Positions 8,082 through 16,320 of a DNA stretch of 34,326 nt are shown here, piece after piece. The stretch comes from a virus. The notes under the pieces are model-generated. The model saw nothing but the letters and a program-made list of their open reading frames with translations. It searched no databases and was not told the origin of the DNA. Positions within the stretch are counted from its first letter, which is position 1. Each line of letters starts with the position of its first letter. The translations under genes were made by a program, and so were the position numbers. The stretch spans positions 1 to 34,326 of IMG/VR virus record IMGVR_UViG_3300042922_000274. One strand, 5' to 3'.

Positions 8082-8542
8082 TTCAACCCCACTTTCGCAA
8101 TTTCTGCATCAATTTTAGTTTTCATAGTGCTAACTATGGTTTTTTCTATCTTTGCTGTATTCTCAGTCAAACTGTCGCTGATGAAGCGGTACCCAGGAAT
8201 ATAACGGCCATTCTTTGCAAAAAAACCGTACTCTTGAGATACCGGATAGTAACCTGTAACCTTGCCATCTGCATTTTTCTTTTGAAAAACATCGTTCATA
8301 GCTCTGTCAAATACAATTCGGTATACTTTTTTGCCTTTTATCATTGACCGTTCACCGGCAAGGATAATGCCTTTTTTTAGTTGCCCAGTATCATAAGGAG
8401 CATTGGCTCTTGAGTCCTTTAAAGCTATATTCATCCCTTTTTTAGAGCTTGAAGTAACATGTTTTTGCGGTACCTTGCCGAGTTTTTTCAGCGACCTGTT
8501 AAGCTCTTCCATGCCTTCGATTTTAAATTTAAGCTTAGCCAT
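8078..8542 (-). CDS. HK97 gp10-like head-tail joining protein (154 aa)
   Basis: The sequence has the family's early segment IEGMEELNRSLKKLGK and the signature APYDTGQLKKGI (residues ~53-64, A-P-x-D-T-G-x-L+). It also has the later VSQEYGFFAKNGRYIPGYRF segment, which matches the E-x-G...R-x-x-P-x-P-F region of the family. The start ATG overlaps the upstream stop as TAATG. The product acts at the head-tail interface and is sometimes called a tail completion protein. Confidence 0.88.
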   Translation of the reverse strand: MAKLKFKIEGMEELNRSLKKLGKVPQKHVTSSSKKGMNIALKDSRANAPYDTGQLKKGIILAGERSMIKGKKVYRIVFDRAMNDVFQKKNADGKVTGYYPVSQEYGFFAKNGRYIPGYRFISDSLTENTAKIEKTIVSTMKTKIDAEIAKVGLK

Positions 8543-8868
8543 TAACTCACCTTCTCAGCGGTTATTTCAATCCATTCATTGCTGAAATTGTAGTTATCAA
8601 TATAGATAATATTATATTTATCACCCTTGAAATCAATTTTCATGGTAGTATCAATAACCTTTTTAGTGTAACGTATTAGAAAGCTTGTTACGACTTTACT
8701 AAAAGGTGTAGCAGCCTTAAATTGCTCTGAACCGCTTTTATTTTTTACACTTGCCCAGCATTCATGGACAGTCTCCGGAACGTCAAGAGGATCTCCATAA
8801 TCATCACCACCTGGTGCGGTTTTAAATATCTTTATTCTCTTATTTAAGTCACCTGGATTCATACTCAT
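8542..8868 (-). CDS. Head closure (head-tail joining) protein (108 aa)
   Basis: The N-terminus MNPGDLNKRIKIFKTAPGGD (from residue 3) matches the phage head-tail adaptor pattern of G-x-L-x-x-R-I-x-I. This is the SPP1 gp16-like fold, with the typical WASVKNKSGSEQFKA segment and TMKIDFKGDKYNIIYIDN strands. The gene sits between the gp6-like connector and the gp10-like gene, as in HK97-type phages. The start overlaps the upstream stop (ATGA). Confidence 0.85.
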   Translation of the reverse strand: MSMNPGDLNKRIKIFKTAPGGDDYGDPLDVPETVHECWASVKNKSGSEQFKAATPFSKVVTSFLIRYTKKVIDTTMKIDFKGDKYNIIYIDNYNFSNEWIEITAEKVS

Positions 8869-9239
8869 ACTATGCCACCAGCTTGAATTAAAATATCCTT
8901 GGCTTTGTTTATACTAATTACAGGATCTATATCAAAACTTAAAGCAACTTTTATTAATGAAATTACAGCTTCATTATATTCGATATCTGCATACTTTAAT
9001 TGAGTAATTATGCTATCTAAGCTAAATGCGATTTTTTTATCAGTCTTGCCAATAATGCTTCTGTTGTCATACCAATGCCCTACTAATAACTTTATGGCAA
9101 TACCATATAACTCGCTATTATTTACTATTACTCCTGCATTAATTAGATATAATTCTGCTGCTAAATGTAATCCTAGTATTAATTCATTTTCGTCATCTTC
9201 ATCTTTTTTCAAATATAGTTTTAATTCGGCTAATTCCAA
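8865..9239 (-). CDS. Head-tail connector protein, gp6-like (124 aa)
   Basis: The TTG start (9239) has AGGAG eight bases upstream. The N-terminus MELAELKLYLKKDEDDENEL, followed by LLVGHWYDNRS (residues ~51-61), is the pattern of the phage connector family in which L-x-x-x-L-x-x-D-x-D-D is followed by a Y/W-x-x-R segment. The C-terminal ~35 residues are an extension beyond this core. The product would form the ring under the portal. Confidence 0.78.
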   Translation of the reverse strand: MELAELKLYLKKDEDDENELILGLHLAAELYLINAGVIVNNSELYGIAIKLLVGHWYDNRSIIGKTDKKIAFSLDSIITQLKYADIEYNEAVISLIKVALSFDIDPVISINKAKDILIQAGGIV

Positions 9240-9249
9240 TTAATCAACT

Positions 9250-9280
9250 CCTTAAAGAAAAGGAGCTTAAAAGCTCCTTT
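9250..9280 (-). terminator. Terminator hairpin after the major capsid gene
   Basis: On the - strand AAAGGAGCTT (9280-9271) pairs perfectly with AAGCTCCTTT (9268-9259) around a tiny loop, followed by TCTTT. The hairpin begins within the capsid stop codon region. It parallels the terminator after the tail-tube gene and would enrich capsid mRNA over the connector genes. Confidence 0.88.
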
Positions 9281-10484
9281 ATACTGTAACAGTAACTTCG
9301 CCTTTTACTACAGCTTCATCATCAACTGTTTTTATATCAAGTCTTTCTCTTACTTTCACACCTGTCAAATCCTTGCCCCATAGATCTCCTGCTTCTGTAG
9401 AGAATTCAATTGATAGTGTTTCTCTGTCGAAAAGAGTTATTGCTTCTTTAAAATCACCCATGTATAGAGGATATTTGTATCCTGTAGGCAATTCCACTGG
9501 TCCAACAACAGTAGAAGCTAACACCTTATTAGAAACTACTACGACAGGATATCTGCCAAATAATAATTTTTGTGTAGCATTAACTGGGTTAGGTTGCAAA
9601 ATGTATTTACCATCAAGGTCCTTTAATTTATCTAACCAATTAAAACCGTCTTGGTTTGTCAAGACCTTTGCACCAAGAGCAATAGCCGGATCCAAAGTTA
9701 CATTGAAAACATCTTTTAAATCGTCTATATCAGAGATAGCTATAGGTGAAGTTCCGAAACTTGTGTTAAGTTGTGATAAAATAAGAAAATTTCTTGTTGT
9801 TTTAGCTTTTTTTGCTATCCATCTTCTTAAGTAACCAAGTATGTTTTCAGCTGTGTCCTGGAGCAACTCTCTTGTTACTTTTAAAATGCCGCCTTTTTTC
9901 TTAACCTTATAGTCAATAGTTTCAAATTGTGGAGTAGAAACATCAGGAAATTGTGCTGCTTCTTCTACATTGTCAAAAGGTACCTGATCTGCATTAACTT
10001 CAATAACTCTTGAGCCAGTCAAAGTTGATACAGGCTCAACGTTAACAAGATTTTCAAGAGCATCTTCACTTCTTCTAAGTTCTTTAATTTGAGTTCTTAT
10101 GTCTTTTGGTACAGTTACGCCACCATCAGATACACCAACAACAGGATCTGCTTCATTCATCTGATTCAGAATTTCAACATCCTTTTCACTTGCCGGTCTT
10201 TTCAATATTCCAGCTTTAATAACATTAACAAAAGCATTAACAATACCGACTTTTTTATCAGTTACTTCCTTCATTTCATCATTGTTGATTTTATCTTCAA
10301 CTTCTTCCTTTTCTTCATCGTACAGATCTTTTGCAATGTCAAAAGCTACCTGCATTTGTTCTAATTCTGTTTTTGCTGCTTTTGCTTCGTCAATTTTGCC
10401 CTCGTCCAAGAATCTTTTTGCCTCAGTTTTCTTTGCGTTAATTTTGTTAAGCATTTCTTGTAGTTTTTTATTCATAGTTTTCAT
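9279..10484 (-). CDS. Major capsid protein, HK97 family, with N-terminal delta (scaffold) domain
   Basis: The product is 401 residues, or 398 if it starts at the second ATG (10475), which may fit the GGGAG site better. Residues 1-~75 form a charged coiled coil, the delta domain used as scaffold and removed by the prohead protease. The remaining ~300 residues have the HK97 fold, with DGGVTVPKDI (start of the mature part), RSEDALENLVNVEPVSTLTG and the IVTNQDG-like segment VLTNQDGFNWLDKL. The C-terminal half includes LYMGDFKEAITLFDRETLSI. It follows the ClpP-like protease gene and carries its own terminator. Confidence 0.94.
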   Translation of the reverse strand: MKTMNKKLQEMLNKINAKKTEAKRFLDEGKIDEAKAAKTELEQMQVAFDIAKDLYDEEKEEVEDKINNDEMKEVTDKKVGIVNAFVNVIKAGILKRPASEKDVEILNQMNEADPVVGVSDGGVTVPKDIRTQIKELRRSEDALENLVNVEPVSTLTGSRVIEVNADQVPFDNVEEAAQFPDVSTPQFETIDYKVKKKGGILKVTRELLQDTAENILGYLRRWIAKKAKTTRNFLILSQLNTSFGTSPIAISDIDDLKDVFNVTLDPAIALGAKVLTNQDGFNWLDKLKDLDGKYILQPNPVNATQKLLFGRYPVVVVSNKVLASTVVGPVELPTGYKYPLYMGDFKEAITLFDRETLSIEFSTEAGDLWGKDLTGVKVRERLDIKTVDDEAVVKGEVTVTV

Positions 10485-10494
10485 TTCTCCCTTT

Positions 10495-11247
10495 CTAAAT
10501 TAATTCGATTTCTAATAATAATTTTGCTTTTTCTACTTCAAGATTGTCTTGTGGTAGTTCTTCTCCCTTAATTTCCTCTGAAGCTTGATCTATTTGGTTT
10601 TTCTCTTTCCCAGAAAAAATATTAGGAACATTTTTAAAATTTTTAAGTAATGATGTGTCAAACTTAGCAGCAACTTGCTTTTCATCTATAACTTCATCAC
10701 ATAATCCGTAGTCAAGGCACTCTTGAGCTGTAAGCCAAGACTCTTTATCCATTAAATCAGCTATAGTTTCATCCTCAAGCTTATCGCCGGCTTTATTCAA
10801 ATAGGCTTGTCTGATAGATATGTTGACTTTGTCAAGCATATCAGCTGCATCTCTCAATTCCTTAGAATTGCCATATGTATACATCCAGCCATTGTGAACC
10901 ATCATCATTGTGTTACTAGGCATGATTACCTTAGTTCCTGCCATAGCAATAACAGAGGCTATACTTGCTGCCAAACCGTCTACATACACATTTAATTCAC
11001 AGCTTTTGGCTTTCCTTTTTAGCATATTATAGATAGCATTGCCTTCAAACACGTCTCCGCCAGGTGAATTAATATAAACGTTTAGCACTTTTATTTCTCC
11101 TAATGCATCTAATTCACGTTTGAAACTTTGAGCTGAATGTGCGTAACCTCCTCCACCCCATGAAGCAATCTCTATATATAAGTACAAATCTGCTTCATCT
11201 TTAGCTTTAGCCTTAAATTCCCAGTACTTTTTATTCTTCTCCGGCAC
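10495..11247 (-). CDS. ClpP-like prohead maturation protease (250 aa)
   Basis: I place the start at the GTG at 11245-11247, because AAAGGAGG lies eight bases upstream and the product begins MPEKNKKYWEFKAK as in related proteases. An open frame extends to 11310 but without a signal. The catalytic Ser is S95 in DGLAAS and the His is H118 in MMMVHN, with substrate-binding YINSPGGDV before them. An acidic tail (~215-250) may act in head assembly. It overlaps the portal gene by 17 bases and precedes the capsid gene. It cleaves the delta domain of the capsid protein. Confidence 0.92.
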   Translation of the reverse strand: MPEKNKKYWEFKAKAKDEADLYLYIEIASWGGGGYAHSAQSFKRELDALGEIKVLNVYINSPGGDVFEGNAIYNMLKRKAKSCELNVYVDGLAASIASVIAMAGTKVIMPSNTMMMVHNGWMYTYGNSKELRDAADMLDKVNISIRQAYLNKAGDKLEDETIADLMDKESWLTAQECLDYGLCDEVIDEKQVAAKFDTSLLKNFKNVPNIFSGKEKNQIDQASEEIKGEELPQDNLEVEKAKLLLEIELI

Positions 11248-12514
11248 CTTCTGAGCCTCCTTTCTTGATATATTGAGTCCCAACCATTTCAATTGGAATG
11301 TAATTACCATTCATTACAAGTTTATCCCCTCCTTTTTTATAAGGTTTATCTAAATATTCTCTTGCTTCATTCGGCGTATATATGCCGTTATTGACTGCCT
11401 TAGATAATGATTCTATCTGGCTCTTACTGTCAGTACGTAATATTACTTTTTCGTTAAATTTAAAAAAGAACCCTTGTTCGAGTTCTTGTTCTGTAAGCGT
11501 CTTGTAATTTACTTCTTCCTCATATTGTTTTAATATGAATAACTCTGTATCTACATAAAAACTTAACTGCTGCATTTCACTGTTGGCATAAGATGATTTC
11601 TCATAATCATTTATTTGATTAGGTTTAATACCGAAAGCACCGGCGATCTGTAGCGCACTGAATTTTTTAAGTTCAAAGAACTGACTATCTGTAAGCTTTA
11701 TGTCAAGTGGAACAAGTTTCATACCTAATGGTACCGGAATGATTTTACCAGTATTTGCTGAACCATTAGCAAAACTTTCAAATCCTTCAACAAGCTTTTT
11801 CTGTGCTTCTTTGTTTAAATCACCTACGTATTCTAGTACAGCCTTTGCTGTTAACCCGCTTTTATATAAATTATTCATGAAGTTTTGACTTTCAAGGCCA
11901 CCTTCTACAGTAGCTTTTAAAATATCCTTTACAGGTACTCCAAGAATTCCATCAAAGCTATAAGAAGTTTTAAAATGCATTACTTCATCTGGCCTAAATA
12001 CATAACTTTTTCCAGAATATTTATCAGTATAATTGTACCAAATAGATCCATGATTGCCAAAAACACCGATATCGTCAATCAGTACCCTTACACAATCTGA
12101 AGGCATTAACCAAAAATCTTTTATTTCATAGCTCCCTCCGTATTTAGCCCTTATAAATTGTCTTCTAATCCAAACATAAGCATTTCCATAATGATTTCTA
12201 TTCTGTTCAACAGTTGCCCAGAATATAGACGGTGTCATCAAAGGATTTGGTCGGATACTCAAAAGTTTATGTGCTGCATTAGACTTTGTTTTTTTTACAC
12301 CGTCATTAGTATTTTGATAAAATTTCAATGGCATCTTCCCAAGTGTTTCTGATAACATCTTTAGACATGTGAAATATGTAACTTCACTTACCAAACTTTT
12401 AGGAGTTTGACTTATGCCAAGCCATTCCAAAAGTTCTGTACTTTGCATATCTGCAGTAGTACTTGTACTAATTAAATTCATTATCTTGCTTTGTATTTTT
12501 TTAAATACATTCAA
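11231..12514 (-). CDS. Portal protein, HK97 family (427 aa)
   Basis: It starts at TTG (12514) with AGGAGGTGACAAA upstream. The family pattern is clear: TCLKMLSETLGKMPLKFYQN near residues 49-68, PNPLMTPSIFWATVEQNRNHYGNAY, the wing segment, then FALQIAGAFGIKP-like (SALQIAGAFGIKPNQIND) and YFDTELFILKQYEEEVN-like (FYVDTELFILKQYEEE) helices. It forms the dodecameric DNA channel at the capsid vertex. It is located between terL and the protease gene, as in the HK97 gene order. Confidence 0.93.
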   Translation of the reverse strand: MNVFKKIQSKIMNLISTSTTADMQSTELLEWLGISQTPKSLVSEVTYFTCLKMLSETLGKMPLKFYQNTNDGVKKTKSNAAHKLLSIRPNPLMTPSIFWATVEQNRNHYGNAYVWIRRQFIRAKYGGSYEIKDFWLMPSDCVRVLIDDIGVFGNHGSIWYNYTDKYSGKSYVFRPDEVMHFKTSYSFDGILGVPVKDILKATVEGGLESQNFMNNLYKSGLTAKAVLEYVGDLNKEAQKKLVEGFESFANGSANTGKIIPVPLGMKLVPLDIKLTDSQFFELKKFSALQIAGAFGIKPNQINDYEKSSYANSEMQQLSFYVDTELFILKQYEEEVNYKTLTEQELEQGFFFKFNEKVILRTDSKSQIESLSKAVNNGIYTPNEAREYLDKPYKKGGDKLVMNGNYIPIEMVGTQYIKKGGSEGAGEE

Positions 12515-12526
12515 TTTGTCACCTCC

Positions 12527-14263
12527 TTACCATCCCATCATTTTAAGATAATCCTCAGTTCCTTTAATAGAGTCAAATTCATTCCAATGCTGCATACCTA
12601 ATTTGTGAGCAAATATTGAACTTGCCACTGGATCTATTCTCTTAAACTTGCTTTTCTTGGATATTTTTATTTCTCCAAAGCTATTGCTATCTGTTTCTGC
12701 ATTGTTCATGGACCAAGTTAATAGCTTATTTCCGTCATGCACTATTTGTTGAACCATGATTAAATCTCTGTAATTGACAGTAGCCTCATCAAGTTTTGCA
12801 CAACTTTGTGCTATTTGAACACACTCATGCCCACGATTTTCTAATTCTGATACCAACATTGATGCGTTATGTGCATCATAACCAATTTGTCTAATATTTA
12901 AATCAAATTCCGTCTTAAGAGACTCAATATAAAATAGCATCGCCCAGTAATCAGTGATTAAACCCTCATTTGCTGTGGTCGCTGTAAGTAATCCCTTTTT
13001 AATCCATAAATCGTAATTTGCATTATCCGTTTTCATTTTTTCAATTACTACTTTTTCGGGAATAAAACTGTGAGAATGAATAAAATATTTTCTTAGTTCT
13101 TCTTCAATAAACGGGAATTCAAAGCTACATGATGTTAAGTCACCTGACTTAGATAAATCTATACCCACATAACAATCTTGACCCCTAAACTTTTCAATAT
13201 CAATATTTCTTATACATTTTTTCCAATAAGAAATATCTAAATATTTCTTCTCGCCACCAGCAACCCATATATTACAGTTTTTTGTTTTAAATTCTAAAAG
13301 TTTATTTTCATCAACAGATTCTTTTGCAAGTTTTGCATTATCAGCCATTGATTTAATACCTTCAGGGTATGTGCACAAAACAGGATTAGCCTTAATCCAT
13401 ACTTCAGGATCAAAAGGATTGTCCTCTTTTTCAAGTTCACAAATCATTACAAAGTATGATTCGTTTTCTATAGTCTCATCAAGTATATTACAACAGTCTT
13501 GATATTCTGAATAACATGCAGTTTCTTCATAGTCAAGTCCTGCAGTAGTTATTATTACAATTAATGGTTCTTCCCTGGCCATCATACCTGATTTCATAAC
13601 ATCATACATTTTGCTATCTGGATGTGCATGGTACTCATCAATAATAGCCATTTGTGGATTTTTTCCATCACCTGTTTTGCCAGCTTTTTTACTTAAATGC
13701 CTAATAAAACTTTTACTTTTCTTATGTCTTATTTCGGTTTGAATTATATCAAATTTCTTTTTAAGAGGTTTTGTAAGCATTAAATCAACTTCATCAAATA
13801 CAATTCTTGCCTGCTCTCTCTCAACTCCTAAAGTATATACCTCAGCTGCAGCATATCCTTTTGCTCCGCATTCATAGCTTCCCATTCCTGCTTCTAACTG
13901 AGATTTTGAATTTTTTCTTGCCACCTGTATATAAACATATCTGAATCTTCTGTTATCAGTATCTTTGTGTTTCCAAGCTTCAATATTACATACAACAAAT
14001 TTTTGCCATGGATTAAGTATTATAGGTTTTCCTTCAAGCGGTCCTTTGCTGTGTTTACAGTATGAATACCACTTAACTATTTTTCTTGCTGCTTCCTCAT
14101 CCCAGTAATAGTCATATTCATCAGATTCCATAGCCTTAAGATTGTTAAGAAATCTTTGACAAGCTTGTTTATGTCTTAAACATGCGACTATCGTTCCATT
14201 GATGATATCATTGGAATAATCAATTAATTCAGCAAGTATTGTATTATAAACTTTCGAACTCAT
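12527..14263 (-). CDS. terL: Terminase large subunit (578 aa)
   Basis: The packaging motor. The Walker A-like motif is ARKNSKS (residues 115-121), Walker B is MAIIDE (205-210), and motif III is IITTAG (about 236-241). The C-terminal nuclease has VGIDLSKSGDLTS (with catalytic Asp) and QIGYDAHNA plus VASSIFAHKLG-like acidic/His motifs. The family is the phage HK97/P27-associated TerL. It overlaps terS by 20 bases; AAGGATG lies before the ATG at 14263. Confidence 0.95.
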   Translation of the reverse strand: MSSKVYNTILAELIDYSNDIINGTIVACLRHKQACQRFLNNLKAMESDEYDYYWDEEAARKIVKWYSYCKHSKGPLEGKPIILNPWQKFVVCNIEAWKHKDTDNRRFRYVYIQVARKNSKSQLEAGMGSYECGAKGYAAAEVYTLGVEREQARIVFDEVDLMLTKPLKKKFDIIQTEIRHKKSKSFIRHLSKKAGKTGDGKNPQMAIIDEYHAHPDSKMYDVMKSGMMAREEPLIVIITTAGLDYEETACYSEYQDCCNILDETIENESYFVMICELEKEDNPFDPEVWIKANPVLCTYPEGIKSMADNAKLAKESVDENKLLEFKTKNCNIWVAGGEKKYLDISYWKKCIRNIDIEKFRGQDCYVGIDLSKSGDLTSCSFEFPFIEEELRKYFIHSHSFIPEKVVIEKMKTDNANYDLWIKKGLLTATTANEGLITDYWAMLFYIESLKTEFDLNIRQIGYDAHNASMLVSELENRGHECVQIAQSCAKLDEATVNYRDLIMVQQIVHDGNKLLTWSMNNAETDSNSFGEIKISKKSKFKRIDPVASSIFAHKLGMQHWNEFDSIKGTEDYLKMMGW

Positions 14264-14753
14264 CTTCTACATCCTTATCTTCTTCAGAGAGCTCAGGAGT
14301 ATTGTCATCTATAATCTTAAGTCTGGCACTTGGAGTCAATCCAAAATCATTTGAAATTTTTCTAACTAAATTTCCATAATCAATTTGTACTGTAATAAGT
14401 GGATTTTTCTGTTTACTCTCTCCACCCTTATTATTGATATAAGTCTCAACATAGTCAGCGTTATGCAAATCTATGGTACACTTTATATATTTGTCCATTG
14501 CGTCTGCAAGTATGGCAAGGTTGTAATTGTCGATGTTTGCAAGTAACTGTATTGCTTCAAGTTCCTTCACAGTATCTTTAAACATTTTTTTTGCTCTTGG
14601 AGATAACCAGGCAGGCGGTTTAATTTTATCCGATGCCAGCTTGGACAATTTTTCTTCTTTGCTTTTTCTTTCTTCAATTTCTTCTTTGGTCAAATGACTT
14701 TTATTGCCTTTTGCAAGAATTGCTTCAACAGACATCTTTTTTCTTCCGGCCAT
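14244..14753 (-). CDS. terS: Terminase small subunit, P27 family (169 aa)
   Basis: I choose the ATG at 14753 (MAGRKKMSVE...) because AGGAGGT lies right upstream; an in-frame ATG at 14777 lacks one. The order is a basic N-terminus (GRKKMS), a charged helix (EEIEERKSKEEKLSKL), PPAWLSPRAKKMFKDTV at ~50-66 (P-x-x-L-x-x-x-A+x-x-W/F pattern of P27 TerS), and the C-terminal DFGLTPSARLKI motif at ~140. It recognises the packaging site. The HNH gene is just upstream, as in HNH-assisted cos phages. Confidence 0.93.
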   Translation of the reverse strand: MAGRKKMSVEAILAKGNKSHLTKEEIEERKSKEEKLSKLASDKIKPPAWLSPRAKKMFKDTVKELEAIQLLANIDNYNLAILADAMDKYIKCTIDLHNADYVETYINNKGGESKQKNPLITVQIDYGNLVRKISNDFGLTPSARLKIIDDNTPELSEEDKDVEDEFESL

Positions 14754-14777
14754 GTCAAAAACCTCCTTTCGTTTCAA

Positions 14778-14855
14778 AAACCGAATTTAGTTTGTGTGGA
14801 GATGGATACGTGGTATTGGAAGGGGTTTCGCATACTTTTTTCATACCCCCTACCC
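14778..14855 (-). other. Candidate packaging (cos) region between the HNH and terS genes
   Basis: These 78 bases between the HNH and terS genes are non-coding and unusually G-rich on the - strand (GGGGTAGGGGGTATG near 14856-14842), followed by an A-run and GCGAAACCCC (14831-14822). Phages with HNH-P27-TerL packaging modules usually cut at cos in this interval. The exact cut site cannot be read from the sequence. Confidence 0.4.
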
Positions 14856-15299
14856 CTATTTAAGAGTTAACTCACTAATCCATTTGTTTCTTAAATCAAT
14901 CAATAACCTTTGCATCTTGACTTTGCTTTCTTTGCTTTCTTTATATGCTGCATGTATTATCTGATGGCTCATATCTGATACAGGAATAAGATTGTCAATG
15001 TTCAACCTCTTGTCCCATTGTTCTTTAACTTCATGAATATGATGTACAAGAGTAGCCGGTATGATTTCTTTGTTAACATAGTATGCATAAACATCAACGT
15101 GACTAAACTTGTTTTGTATTACTTCCCTTGTCTTAATCCATTCATCAGAATTATAAAACATCGCTGTCTTTTTATTACGTCTCAAGTTGTCATAAGTTTT
15201 ATATCTCTCTTTAGGATCATGCTTATGTTCATCACAATATGTTTCTGTAAAGTTTATTAACTTATGACATCCCATTTGATTACATATTTTCTTAGGCAA
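14856..15299 (-). CDS. HNH endonuclease of the packaging module (147 aa)
   Basis: It starts at TTG (15299) with GAGGTGAT upstream. The N-terminus has a Cys/His cluster (CNQMGCH ... YCDEHKHD), a probable zinc site. The HNH core reads LVHHIHEVKEQWDKRLNIDN (about residues 84-103), then LIPVSDMSHQIIHAA, with His, Asn and His in the expected spacing. HNH proteins beside terS/terL are known to help cos cleavage in this phage type. It is probably the first packaging gene of the late operon. Confidence 0.9.
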   Translation of the reverse strand: MPKKICNQMGCHKLINFTETYCDEHKHDPKERYKTYDNLRRNKKTAMFYNSDEWIKTREVIQNKFSHVDVYAYYVNKEIIPATLVHHIHEVKEQWDKRLNIDNLIPVSDMSHQIIHAAYKESKESKVKMQRLLIDLRNKWISELTLK

Positions 15300-15473
15300 G
15301 TAATCACCTCAAATTTTGCAAGATTACGTTTCAAAACTTGCATGGAGTTTATTATAATCTATATTGTGTTAAACTCGTGCATTATTAATTTTTATTTGTA
15401 TTTCAATGGTTAAACAAATTATAAATATTTAATTTAACACCTACTCGTTATGTGAAATTAAATAGATAAAAAA
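15300..15473 (-). promoter_or_regulatory. Intergenic region with a possible late promoter upstream of the HNH gene
   Basis: A 174-base AT-rich gap between the recombinase and HNH genes. On the - strand it holds a perfect TATAAT (15356-15351), 52 bases before the HNH start, without a good -35, as expected of an activator-dependent promoter. The sequences GTGTTAAA (about 15366) and TTTAACAC (about 15432) form a widely spaced inverted repeat. No gene is seen. Confidence 0.4.
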
Positions 15474-16025
15474 TCAGATATTAAAGTCCATACCTTTCAT
15501 CAGTTTATTAAAATAGCTTTGCTCAATGCCTATATATCTTAAGGTAATGCTGGGATCAGTATGATTAAATAACTTTTGCAAAGACACGATATCTTTATAT
15601 TTCATATAAAAATGATACCCAAAAGTTTTTCTAAGGGAATGAGTTCCTATTGATTCAAGGCCAAACATTGCTCCTACTTCACTAAGTATGTTGTAAGCCT
15701 GTTCTCTAGTGATAGGTTTATTCAATCCTTCTCTTGATTTAATAAGATATTCATTAGAGTCTTTATCTGAACAGTATGTTTTTAGTTCCCTCTTTAAATT
15801 ACTGTTTATAGCAAATGATTTTAACTTCTTAGTTTTAATTTCTTTTATTGTTATAGAGTCTCTGTTCTTAACATCTCTTACTTTCAGTTTCAGAATATCG
15901 CTTATTCTAAGCCCAGAATATATTCCTATTGCAAACAAGATATAATTCCTAGTACTAGTATTTTTGAGATACTTTGCAATTTCTTCAATTTTGTCTCTGT
16001 CTCTAATCGGCTCTACATAGTTCAT
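15474..16025 (-). CDS. Tyrosine recombinase, catalytic domain only (183 aa)
   Basis: All catalytic residues of a tyrosine recombinase are visible: R40 (YSGLRISD), the beta-hairpin Lys in KTKK (65-68), H129/R132 (HSLRKTFGYH), H155 (FNHTDPS) and Y164 (LRYIGI). The N-terminal core-binding domain is absent or very short, as in many such proteins found upstream of terminase genes in Firmicutes phages. Since the phage integrates with its serine integrase, this one probably has another job, such as genome resolution or late control. It overlaps the upstream 60-aa gene by four bases. Confidence 0.88.
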   Translation of the reverse strand: MNYVEPIRDRDKIEEIAKYLKNTSTRNYILFAIGIYSGLRISDILKLKVRDVKNRDSITIKEIKTKKLKSFAINSNLKRELKTYCSDKDSNEYLIKSREGLNKPITREQAYNILSEVGAMFGLESIGTHSLRKTFGYHFYMKYKDIVSLQKLFNHTDPSITLRYIGIEQSYFNKLMKGMDFNI

Positions 16026-16204
16026 TCATGTCGCACCTGCCTCCACGATCCATGATGACGCTTGTATGTTGGAGCATCCTCCATGAGCCGTTTAAAATCA
16101 ACCTTTTCTTCATAAACTTTCTTTTCTTTGCTGAATTTCGTAAGCTTTATTAATTGCTTATATACATCCGGTTGTTGCTTTTGAATTATCTCTCCAATAG
16201 TCAA
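16022..16204 (-). CDS. Small phage protein before the recombinase (60 aa)
   Basis: I place the start at TTG (16204) with AAGAAGGTGA upstream. The open frame continues upstream to 16324, but that part is the tRNA-like element read as protein. The product begins MTIGEIIQKQQPDVYKQL and ends in a basic MEDAPTYKRHHGSWRQVRHE segment. A D-x-P-x-Y-K-R-x-x-G-x-x-R-Q-V ending is seen in small proteins upstream of similar recombinases. Its function is unknown. Confidence 0.65.
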   Translation of the reverse strand: MTIGEIIQKQQPDVYKQLIKLTKFSKEKKVYEEKVDFKRLMEDAPTYKRHHGSWRQVRHE

Positions 16205-16231
16205 ATCGTCACCTTCTTTTTTAAAAGTTGT

Positions 16232-16320
16232 CTTGCAGATAAGGATTTGCACCCTACATAACTTCATGTCTGAACCGAGAAGTCTTAGTTTTAAGCGTCT
16301 ACCTATTCCGCCACTGCAAA
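16232..16320 (-). tRNA. tRNA-Leu-like element, probably degenerate
   Basis: On the - strand the acceptor arms TTTGCAG (16320-16314) and CTGCAAG (16238-16232) pair over seven positions (one T-G), followed by A as discriminator. After T8-G9 comes GCGGAATAGGTAGACGC, almost the standard tRNA-Leu D arm. The T arm TAGGG-TGCAAAT-CCTTA pairs, and its loop differs from the consensus at one base. The 89-base length fits a class II tRNA with a long variable arm. However, no good five-pair anticodon stem can be drawn, one extra T separates T stem and acceptor, and CCA is not encoded. A CTTAAAA string like the Leu(UAA) anticodon loop sits directly after the D arm. It is more likely a pseudogene or tRNA mimic than a working tRNA. 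Confidence 0.5.

Noticed and set aside
8865-8980. Similarity of the connector's C-terminal tail to the ribosomal L7/L12 C-terminal domain
   Set aside because: Only a vague helical pattern is shared; the segment is too short and lacks the typical GLKEAK motif.
11248-11310. Longer protease frame starting at 11310
   Set aside because: The extra 21 codons lie inside the portal gene, and a GTG at 11247 has an ideal ribosome binding site.
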